From: Deltaproteobacteria bacterium
GTDB lineage: Bacteria; Myxococcota; Polyangia; Polyangiales; B10-G4
Assembly (NCBI GenBank): GCA_019312705.1
Contig: JAFDCW010000617.1
Location: 1 to 5,422 of the forward strand
Direction of reading: 5' to 3'
DNA length: 5,422 nucleotides
The position numbers and the translations under genes were made by a program. The notes below the pieces were generated by a model that was not told where the DNA came from, made no database searches, and worked only from the letters and a program-made list of their open reading frames with translations. Positions 1 to 5,422 of the stretch are shown piece after piece. How positions within the stretch are numbered: the stretch's first letter is position 1; each line of letters starts with the position of its first letter.

Positions 1-851
1 CCTTCGGGGATGCGGCGCAGGGTTTCTTCCACGTGTTCTTGGAGCGGCGTGCGCCGTCTACGTCCCGTGGGGAAGGAGCCGAGGTACTCTTGGAGGAAGC
101 GCCGAACCATCGGTCCACTGACTTCTCCGAGGCGGGCGACGACCTCCGTCTTCACCTCGTTCGGGATGTCTCGGCGGCGGAGGAACTCGTTGTACCCGGA
201 GAGCATGATCGCCAGCGGGCGGTCGCCGAGGTGCTCGTCGAAGCGGGCGACGGCGCGGCGGTTGCCGAGCTTGCCGATGGCGATGGCGGCCTCGACGACG
301 CCACGCTCGAAGGCCCGGAAGAGCACATCGAGGGAGCCGTTGGCGCCGATCTCGCCGAGGGCGAGGGCCGCCGTTGCCCGTACGTTGCGGTCGCTGTCGG
401 CGAGGCCTCGTTCGAGGAGGGCCGGAATACGCCGGTCGCTGATCGCGGCGAGACCCTGGTAGGCCCGGCGACGCACCCCGGGACGCCGATGGTGCCGGAA
501 CGCCGAGAGCACATCGATCGCGGCCGGGTTCGCGAGGCCCCCGAGGGCTTCGACGGCGCGGTCGGTGATGGCGTCGGGCTGGCCGCTGCGCAGGACGTGG
601 GCTAGGTGGGGGATGACCTCCGGACGATCGATGATGCTCAGAAGGTCGATCGCTTCGCGGACCTCGTCCGGGTTGTCGCTCGACAGCTTCGGTACAATCG
701 TGTCGAGATCGAACATGTCCGGGGCTGGCGGCGCGTTATCGCCTTGTCCCTGGCGTTGTTGACGGCGGTTACGCCGGTTTTGCCGCTGGGCAGCGGCGGC
801 GGCGGGGAGGGCGAAGCTCGCGAGGAGCAGGAGAATGAGTAGGCGGTACAT
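1..851 (-). CDS. Secreted HEAT-repeat protein (3' end beyond window)
   Basis: This frame reads without a stop from an ATG at 851 (minus strand) to the left edge, giving 283 complete codons, so the C-terminus is missing. Residues 1-21 form a signal peptide: a short charged start (MYR), a leucine-rich core and an Ala run ending before Gln22, a plausible signal peptidase I site. Residues 22-37 are rich in Arg, Gln and Asn. From about residue 50 the protein consists of helical pairs of roughly 30 residues typical of HEAT/PBS-lyase repeats; the clearest is at 152-169 (DSDRNVRATAALALGEIG), with related units around 60-74, 93-106, 124-137 and 185-196. Such repeats usually form protein-binding solenoids, so a periplasmic or envelope scaffold role is inferred; no catalytic motif is visible. 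The start is supported by a GAGGT ribosome binding site six bases upstream. The partner and function are unknown. Confidence 0.88.
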   Translation of the reverse strand, partial: MYRLLILLLLASFALPAAAAAQRQNRRNRRQQRQGQGDNAPPAPDMFDLDTIVPKLSSDNPDEVREAIDLLSIIDRPEVIPHLAHVLRSGQPDAITDRAVEALGGLANPAAIDVLSAFRHHRRPGVRRRAYQGLAAISDRRIPALLERGLADSDRNVRATAALALGEIGANGSLDVLFRAFERGVVEAAIAIGKLGNRRAVARFDEHLGDRPLAIMLSGYNEFLRRRDIPNEVKTEVVARLGEVSGPMVRRFLQEYLGSFPTGRRRRTPLQEHVEETLRRIPE

Positions 852-857
852 GTCGAG

Positions 858-862
858 ACCTC
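858..862 (-). promoter_or_regulatory. Ribosome binding site of the HEAT-repeat gene
   Basis: On the minus strand this reads GAGGT, six bases before the ATG at 851. It is a good Shine-Dalgarno match at normal spacing and fixes the start of the secreted HEAT-repeat protein, which agrees with the signal peptide beginning at that ATG. Confidence 0.65.
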
Positions 863-921
863 GACGTCCGAGCCGGAAAAAAGGTGCCGGGTATGGGGCC
901 CATGCACGAGCGATGCGCCGG

Positions 922-950
922 GAAATAGCTGGTTTTTGCCCTCCCTGCAA
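922..950 (-). promoter_or_regulatory. Weak candidate promoter for the HEAT-repeat gene
   Basis: Read on the minus strand, TTGCAG (950-945) is followed after exactly 17 bases by TATTTC (927-922). Each hexamer keeps only the first three consensus bases, so the match is modest. The position, about 70 bases before the start codon, is suitable. The rest of the 852-1066 divergent gap holds no ORF or RNA gene that I can support. On the plus side, TAGAAA at 1046-1051 with an upstream TGG resembles an extended -10 but has no -35 partner. Confidence 0.25.
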
Positions 951-1066
951 CGCGGCTTTGGAATCTCCGCGTGTGCACCGTGCCTTACACTGGGGTAGGC
1001 CGGCGCGGGAACGCCGAAAACCTGCTCTCATGTAGGTCCATGTGGTAGAAAACTGTTGACTTTCCT

Positions 1067-1855
1067 ATGAAGGACGCCCTCGAACAACCCACCGTGAGCG
1101 GCGCCCCGGCGCTCCGCGAGCTTCTCTCCCGATTCATCGCCCGCCGCAGGGTTCTCTTGGCCGCCCTCGGAGGGGTGGTCATCGTGCTTGGCGGGTTGCG
1201 ACTCTCGGACGGTGCGGACGCCGGGACCCCCGAGGCCTCCCTCGCCCTTGCCCTCGAGCCCCAGGGCTTCGTCGTCGACGAGGACTCGGTCCGGTGGCTC
1301 TCCGAGGGCGGCGTCTTGAGCTCTCGGGCCGTCGTCTTTCGGGCCCTCGTCAACGGCGACGAGGCCCACGACATCTTCTACGCTGACGCACGGCCGGGGC
1401 GCGATGGGGCCCTCCTCGACGTATCGTGGGTCTGCAACCTCACGCGCACGGCCTCCGCTGACGAAGGCTCCCTCGTCGCCCTGGGGTGGCGGGTTGCCTA
1501 TCTCTCGGAGGTCGGCGGTCAGGTCGATGCGGTGACGGTCATCGACGTCGACGGGCAGCCCGCGGCCCTCACGGAAGACTGGCCCCTCCGGGCCCGGCTC
1601 CAGGATCGCGTGACCAACATGCAGGAGACCGGACGCAGCGCCGGTATCGGGCGGGTTCGCTATCGGCTCCTCGCTCCCGTCGACGGAGCGACCCTGCGCG
1701 CCGAAGATGACATGTTCTGGGTGTCCCTCGGGGAGGAGGTCCTCGTCCTCGACCCCGGTGCCGAGGTACCCCGGGAGGGGGCCGCCCTGGTCGAGGTAAC
1801 TCCGAGCACCAAGGGCCTGCCCGGCACCATCACCTGGGGAGCGCGCGTTCTATAG
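1067..1855 (+). CDS. Membrane-anchored N-terminal part of a split large envelope protein
   Basis: This frame gives 262 residues. Residues 1-28 are cytoplasmic and end in basic RRR (26-28). A single hydrophobic segment follows at about 29-44 (VLLAALGGVVIVLGGL), with no cleavage site evident, so it probably acts as a signal anchor leaving the rest in the periplasm. Residues 50-255 look like a mixed alpha/beta soluble domain that I cannot assign to a named family. The reading stops at TAG 1853-1855, but the next frame is already open from 1800 and continues as good coding sequence to 3722 without an ATG, GTG or TTG before 2055. I therefore read this as the N-terminal part of a longer protein interrupted by a frame change, probably near residue 257 (TITW). 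The start is the first usable ATG; the only obvious in-frame alternative is GTG at 1094. No clear ribosome binding site precedes 1067, so the start is less certain than the frame. Confidence 0.72.
   Translation: MKDALEQPTVSGAPALRELLSRFIARRRVLLAALGGVVIVLGGLRLSDGADAGTPEASLALALEPQGFVVDEDSVRWLSEGGVLSSRAVVFRALVNGDEAHDIFYADARPGRDGALLDVSWVCNLTRTASADEGSLVALGWRVAYLSEVGGQVDAVTVIDVDGQPAALTEDWPLRARLQDRVTNMQETGRSAGIGRVRYRLLAPVDGATLRAEDDMFWVSLGEEVLVLDPGAEVPREGAALVEVTPSTKGLPGTITWGARVL
1800..1853 (+). other. Frame junction: probable frameshift joining two halves of one gene
   Basis: The upstream frame (from 1067) stays open to TAG at 1853. The downstream frame is open from just after TAA at 1797-1799 through to 3722. 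The shift must therefore lie in this 54-base overlap. The simplest repair is removal of one G from the run GGGG at 1836-1839: the upstream TITW then continues directly into ERAFYSVVGTD, giving a protein of about 884 residues. An out-of-frame deletion of a longer piece is equally compatible. Whether this is a real mutation, a sequencing error or recoding cannot be told from one sequence. Confidence 0.65.
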
Positions 1856-2054
1856 CGTCGTCGGCACCGACACGGAGGCTGAAGCCGCGGATGATCTCGG
1901 GACCGCCGACCTGAGCGATGAAGAGCGGCGCCATCGACTCGAGCTGTCGGTTACCGATCCGGAGCTGGGTTGGCCCCCGGCGCCGCTCACCACGGTCCTC
2001 GCTCGCGGGGTTCCGGGAGAAGGGGAGTGGAACGCGGTCGTCGACGACCCCTTC

Positions 2055-3722
2055 GTGAACTTCTACCCGAACGCGCCGCCGGCGTTCTATCAGAGCTTCA
2101 TCCGCGCCGACCCGGAGCGCTCCTATACGCGCGTCTACGTCACCATGTGGGATCCGCGGCAGGTTCAGCTGCACATCATGAGCGGGACCCGCGAGCCTGA
2201 GAGCGCGACCGGCGAGACCGGCCGCGGCATGGCGCCTCGGGACCCGGAGACGCTGCGTTTCCTGGTGGGCGGATTCAACGGCGGGTTCCAGGCGCTGCAC
2301 GGAGAGTTCGGCATGATGAGCGAAGGGCGCATCTATCTCCCGCCGAAGCCTTGGGCCGCAACCGTCGCCGTGTACGACGATGGTCGCGTCGCGATGGGCT
2401 CGTGGCGCGGCCCCCCCGAAGGCGTGCGCAGCTACGAGGAACGTTGGGCGACGGAGCAGGTCCCCGACGACATGGTGGCCTACCGGCAGAACCTCACCAG
2501 CGTCGTCGAGGACGGTGTCATCAATCCCTGGGAGCGGTGGTGGTGGGGGGCGGCTCCGGCCAACGCCGACGAGCAGACCTACATCGACCGGACCGGGCTC
2601 TGCCTCACCGAGGAGGGGTTCCTCGCCTACTTCTGGGGCAAGTCGATGGGGCCCGTCGCCCTCGGCAACTCCATGCTCGCGGCGCGGTGCGTGCGCGGCA
2701 TGCATCTCGACATGAACAGCCGTCACACGGGCTTCGAGTTCTATGACGTCGCCCGGGTGACCGAGGGGTTCGCCGCCCTCGACCGAGACCTCGACGAAGA
2801 CACGGAGTTCGAAGGGCCCATGCCGTTCTCCGACGAGTTCGTGCTGCGAGCGAAGAAGGGCGTCCGGCGCATGAGCCAGATGCGGTTTCCGCGGTACTCG
2901 GGGCGTGACGCCCGCGATTTCTTCTACCTGACCCTGCGCCCGACCTTGCCCGGTCCGGCGCTGCCGGGCGGCCACGAGGATGGCCAAGCGGGCGGTCAAG
3001 AGGGCGCGGGCGCATTCTCGACCACCGGCCTTCCCCACGCGGGGTGGCCGCACGCGTTTGCCCGTACCTTCGCCGGATCCGAAGAGGGAGAACGCTCCTG
3101 GTTCGTACGCATGGACCCGTCCCGCGTCCGGGCCGGGACCGGGGAGGGCACCATCCTCGCCTACCTGACAGAAGCGGCTGCCTTGGTCGATCCCGGCGCC
3201 CCCCACGCTCTCTACATCGCCGACGGTCGCCCCGGCGTCGGCGCGCCTCCGGAGGGCGCCGAAGTGGTGCTCGCGGGATCGCCGATCTCGTCTGTCGCCG
3301 ACGCCGGCGCCGCTATCGGCGTGGACCCCGATGGGTTCATCTTGTACGTCGAACGCCAAGCGGGGGACCGGGCGTCGGTGGCCGACCGTCTCGCTCAGGC
3401 CGGCGCGGGGGACGCTGTCGCGCTTCCCGAGGGGGTGCGCCTCGCATTCGCCGCGGACGGGGCGATGGTCGCCCCGGACTCCTACGAACGTCCGGTGGAC
3501 GTGAGCCGGGCGATCGCCCTCCGGGCTCAGGGGGGGGCTCGAACCGAGATTCTCTTCCCCGACACCGAGCCGCTTCCGTACCACCGGTGGCGCCGCCTCC
3601 AGGCCGCCCGGGTGCGGTATCTCCGCGACGCACCGCCCACCTTCAGCCGGGGATCCGAAGGGCTCCGGGACGAAGTTGGCGATGGGGGTGTCCCGGACCC
3701 CGCGGACAGAGGAGTTCCGTGA
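2055..3722 (+). CDS. Phosphodiester glycosidase-like (NAGPA/DUF2233) C-terminal part of the split protein
   Basis: The coordinates are those of the longest ORF with a conventional start (GTG at 2055, 555 residues), but that GTG has no ribosome binding site and convincing coding sequence begins near 1840, so it is probably internal. Numbering from 2055, residues 72-78 read GGFNGGF, followed by an ATVAVYDDGR strand. At 176-181 comes YIDRTG, with a TEEGFLAYF hairpin, and at 217-229 HLDMNSRHTGFEF. The order 'NGGF, then R-x-G, then a G-x-x-x-A helix before LD-x-N' resembles phosphodiester glycosidases (NAGPA/DUF2233), which cleave GlcNAc-1-phosphodiester linkages. The usual glycine-rich DGGGS is replaced by LDMNS, so activity is uncertain. 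A Gly-rich linker (about 313-330) leads to a second region (about 340-540) with a similar layout. With the upstream anchor, the location would be periplasmic. The end is TGA at 3720-3722. The fold assignment is inference; the coding call is strong. Confidence 0.75.
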   Translation: MNFYPNAPPAFYQSFIRADPERSYTRVYVTMWDPRQVQLHIMSGTREPESATGETGRGMAPRDPETLRFLVGGFNGGFQALHGEFGMMSEGRIYLPPKPWAATVAVYDDGRVAMGSWRGPPEGVRSYEERWATEQVPDDMVAYRQNLTSVVEDGVINPWERWWWGAAPANADEQTYIDRTGLCLTEEGFLAYFWGKSMGPVALGNSMLAARCVRGMHLDMNSRHTGFEFYDVARVTEGFAALDRDLDEDTEFEGPMPFSDEFVLRAKKGVRRMSQMRFPRYSGRDARDFFYLTLRPTLPGPALPGGHEDGQAGGQEGAGAFSTTGLPHAGWPHAFARTFAGSEEGERSWFVRMDPSRVRAGTGEGTILAYLTEAAALVDPGAPHALYIADGRPGVGAPPEGAEVVLAGSPISSVADAGAAIGVDPDGFILYVERQAGDRASVADRLAQAGAGDAVALPEGVRLAFAADGAMVAPDSYERPVDVSRAIALRAQGGARTEILFPDTEPLPYHRWRRLQAARVRYLRDAPPTFSRGSEGLRDEVGDGGVPDPADRGVP

Positions 3723-3898
3723 GATTCGTCACGAACTGCGGTGCGTGCACGGAGGGGGGCCGCTCGGGGTCTTTACAAGTCGAGCAAATCGCGGTGAAAG
3801 GGCGGTGCTGAGGAAAAGCCAAGGCCTCGGTAGGGTTCGGAGTCGGATTCGTCGTGCATGCGCGCAAAACACACGTGATGACGGTAGCTTCAGTCGGG

Positions 3899-3928
3899 TT
3901 GACCGCTGTTGTGCACTTGCCGTACATT
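3899..3928 (+). promoter_or_regulatory. Sigma-70-like promoter for the kinase gene
   Basis: TTGACC at 3899-3904 matches the -35 consensus in five of six bases. It is followed after 18 bases by TACATT at 3923-3928, four of six for the -10. Transcription would begin near 3935, leaving a leader of about 80 bases before the GTG at 4018. The leader contains a small CACC-TTCGC-GGTG hairpin (3934-3946). The rest of the 3723-4017 gap holds no supported gene and no T-tract terminator. Confidence 0.5.
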
Positions 3929-4007
3929 CCGCCCACCTTCGCGGTGAGGGGGCCTAGCGTGGTGGTCCGGAGCACTCTTTGCCGGGGCGGTCGCCCAACG
4001 GCGGAGC

Positions 4008-4011
4008 GAGG
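4008..4011 (+). promoter_or_regulatory. Ribosome binding site of the kinase gene
   Basis: GAGG lies six bases before GTG 4018, with a further GGAG at 4003-4006. This supports GTG as the start. The frame stays open upstream only to the TAG at 3955, and the only other candidate, TTG at 3979, would add residues with no kinase similarity. Confidence 0.55.
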
Positions 4012-4017
4012 CGCGCG

Positions 4018-5422
4018 GTGAAAAAGCCCATCCCGTTTGGTAAATACCTGCTGCTCGAACGTGTGAACGTCGGGGGCATGGCCGAGGTGTTCAAGGCCAA
4101 GGCGTTTGGCGTCGAGGGTTTCGAGCGCCTGGTCGCGCTGAAGCGCATCTTGCCGAGCATCGCCGAAGACACCGAGTTCATCACGATGTTCATCGACGAG
4201 GCGAAGATCGCCGTGCAGTTGACGCACGCGAACGTCGCTCAGATCTTCGACCTCGGCAAAGTCGGCGACTCGTACTTCATCGCGATGGAGTACGTCCGGG
4301 GCCGGGACCTCCGGGCGATCTTCGATCGCGCGCGCAAGCGCGGAGAGCCGTTGCCGGTCCCGATGGCTTGCTACGTGACGATGAAGGTCTGCGAGGGCCT
4401 CGACTACGCGCACAACAAGCGCAACCCCGCGGGGCGGGACCTGCACCTCGTGCACCGCGACGTGAGCCCGCAAAACGTGCTGCTCTCCCACGACGGCGAG
4501 GTCAAAATCATCGACTTCGGCATCGCCAAAGCGGCGGGCAAGGCCGGCAAGACCCAGGCGGGCATCCTGAAGGGCAAGTTCGGCTACATGTCGCCGGAGC
4601 AGGTTCGGGGCTTGCCCCTCGACCGGCGCAGCGATGTCTTCGCCGTCGGCATCTGCCTCTACGAGGTGCTCACCGGTGAGCGTCTCTTCGTCGGCGAAAG
4701 CGACTTCTCCACCCTCGAGAAGGTGCGCAACGTCGAGATCATGCCGCCGAGTACCTACAATCGGCGCATCCCCGAGGAGCTCGAGCAGATCGTGCTCAAG
4801 GCTCTCGCGAAGGACGTCGACGACCGCTACCAGACGGCGATGGACCTGCACGACGACCTGCAGTCCTTCATGTATACGAGCGGGAATTTCTTCGCGCGCA
4901 AAGACCTGTCCGCGTACATGCGGAAGGGGTTTGCCGAGGAGATCGCCAAAGAGAGCGCCCGCGACGAGATGTACGAGAGCCTGGAAATGCCGCGGGGATC
5001 GGGCCTCGACGCGTTCGATGGGCTGCCCGCTGCGGGCAGGCGCGCCGCAAACGTGAGCGCTCCTGGGCGCATGCCGAAGCGCACCATGATGGGCATGGGC
5101 GCCGTGCCGCCTCCGCCCCCGAGCGGTCGCCAGAGCGGGCCCGTGACACGTCCTCCACCTCCGCCTCCTCGTTCATCGGCGCCGCCCCCGCTGCGGCGGA
5201 GCGTACCGGGGTTGGCGATAAAGCCATCTGCCAACCTGGGCGGGTCGTCCCTCGACATGGATTGGGACGACGATGAGCTGTCGACTCAGATCTACGACAA
5301 GCCCGACGGGATAGAACCCACGGGCTCCGCCGGCGGGCCCACCATGCCCGACCCCCTGCAGCCGTCGGCTTCGGGCCCTGCCGGCCCCCGACCTCGGGCA
5401 TCGACGCCGCCGCCCGCGCCGC
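4018..5422 (+). CDS. Serine/threonine protein kinase, PknB-like/myxobacterial type (3' end beyond window)
   Basis: This frame is open from GTG 4018 to the right edge, with 468 complete codons and the C-terminus missing. It has a complete Hanks-type kinase domain at about residues 8-285, which transfers phosphate from ATP to Ser or Thr. A degenerate glycine loop (VGGMAEVF, 18-25) is followed by the ATP lysine in VALK (K42) and a helix-C glutamate in DEAK (E61). The catalytic loop is HRDVSPQN (146-153), with D148 and N153. DFG lies at 166-168, the activation segment ends in MSPEQ (191-195), and SDVFAVG (205-211) is the subdomain IX motif. All essential residues are present; Ser150 replaces the usual Lys of HRDxK, a variant I associate with myxobacterial kinases. 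After 285 comes a basic/acidic helix, then a disordered tail with proline runs (364-368 and 379-384) and an acidic element ending in STQIYDK (422-428). No transmembrane segment is visible, so it looks cytoplasmic, although one could lie beyond the edge. It has its own promoter and ribosome binding site. The substrate is unknown. Confidence 0.95.
   Translation, partial: MKKPIPFGKYLLLERVNVGGMAEVFKAKAFGVEGFERLVALKRILPSIAEDTEFITMFIDEAKIAVQLTHANVAQIFDLGKVGDSYFIAMEYVRGRDLRAIFDRARKRGEPLPVPMACYVTMKVCEGLDYAHNKRNPAGRDLHLVHRDVSPQNVLLSHDGEVKIIDFGIAKAAGKAGKTQAGILKGKFGYMSPEQVRGLPLDRRSDVFAVGICLYEVLTGERLFVGESDFSTLEKVRNVEIMPPSTYNRRIPEELEQIVLKALAKDVDDRYQTAMDLHDDLQSFMYTSGNFFARKDLSAYMRKGFAEEIAKESARDEMYESLEMPRGSGLDAFDGLPAAGRRAANVSAPGRMPKRTMMGMGAVPPPPPSGRQSGPVTRPPPPPPRSSAPPPLRRSVPGLAIKPSANLGGSSLDMDWDDDELSTQIYDKPDGIEPTGSAGGPTMPDPLQPSASGPAGPRPRASTPPPAP

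Noticed and set aside
33..605. Plus-strand ORF of 190 codons near the left edge
   Set aside because: It is the antisense shadow of the HEAT-repeat gene, which has a signal peptide, ribosome binding site and clear repeats.
1847..1856. Programmed +1 frameshift at CTA-TAG-C, by analogy with prfB
   Set aside because: The peptidyl tRNA would re-pair poorly (CUA to UAU) and no Shine-Dalgarno-like stimulator lies just upstream; an indel is simpler.
1914..1916. CTG as an independent start for the downstream half
   Set aside because: It is a rare start type with no ribosome binding site, and protein-like sequence already precedes it in the same frame.
3530..3537. Run of eight G residues as a phase-variation or frameshift site
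   Set aside because: The reading frame is clearly protein-like on both sides, so it is in phase here, and there is no sign that it varies.
1830..3584. Minus-strand ORF of 584 codons opposite the glycosidase-like gene
   Set aside because: Its composition is that of an antisense shadow (rich in Arg, Gly, His, Val and Glu, with no recognisable motif), whereas the plus strand shows ordered protein motifs. Long antisense ORFs are expected at this GC content.
3044..3811. Plus-strand ORF of 255 codons overlapping the end of the glycosidase-like gene
   Set aside because: An Arg/Gly/Ser-rich out-of-frame translation of a real coding region, typical of a GC-rich shadow.
3934..3946. Hairpin CACC-TTCGC-GGTG as a terminator
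   Set aside because: The stem is only four base pairs with no T-tract, and it lies downstream of the predicted kinase promoter.
3676..3957. Small plus-strand ORF of 93 codons between the glycosidase-like gene and the kinase
   Set aside because: It overlaps the end of the preceding gene, lacks a ribosome binding site, runs over the kinase promoter and has no recognisable features.
3643..4851. Minus-strand ORF of 402 codons opposite the kinase
   Set aside because: It lies antisense to an unmistakable kinase domain and extends across the intergenic promoter; no domain is seen.

Overview
The window is GC-rich throughout, with a strong preference for G or C at third codon positions. It carries a cytoplasmic Ser/Thr kinase of the HRDVSPQN type with a long proline-rich tail, a secreted HEAT-repeat protein and a large membrane-anchored protein. 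This mix suggests a Myxococcota (myxobacterial or former deltaproteobacterial) chromosome. That assignment is inferred from gene style; no marker gene is present.

Layout. (1) On the minus strand, from 851 off the left edge, lies a secreted HEAT/PBS-lyase-type repeat protein. It has no stop inside the window. (2) A 215-base divergent intergenic region (852-1066) has only weak promoter candidates. (3) On the plus strand, 1067-3722 encodes what looks like one membrane-anchored, mostly periplasmic protein split by a frame change. The first frame (1067-1855) holds a membrane anchor and an N-terminal domain. The second frame is open from 1800 and stops at 3722; it holds a region resembling phosphodiester glycosidases (NAGPA/DUF2233) and a C-terminal region that may be a degenerate second copy. 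The second frame has no ATG, GTG or TTG codon before 2055, although the protein reads convincingly from about 1840. (4) A 295-base gap (3723-4017) contains a good sigma-70-like promoter (TTGACC, 18 bases, TACATT). (5) On the plus strand from 4018, running off the right edge, is a Ser/Thr protein kinase with a complete catalytic domain and a disordered proline-rich tail.

How they work together. The kinase has its own promoter and ribosome binding site, so it is probably transcribed separately from the gene before it. The HEAT protein and the membrane-anchored protein are both predicted to act outside the cytoplasm and are divergently transcribed. Nothing in the sequence ties the three into one pathway. 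No RNA genes, CRISPR arrays, insertion sequences or convincing terminators were seen. The most notable point is the broken or frame-shifted gene at about 1800-1853.
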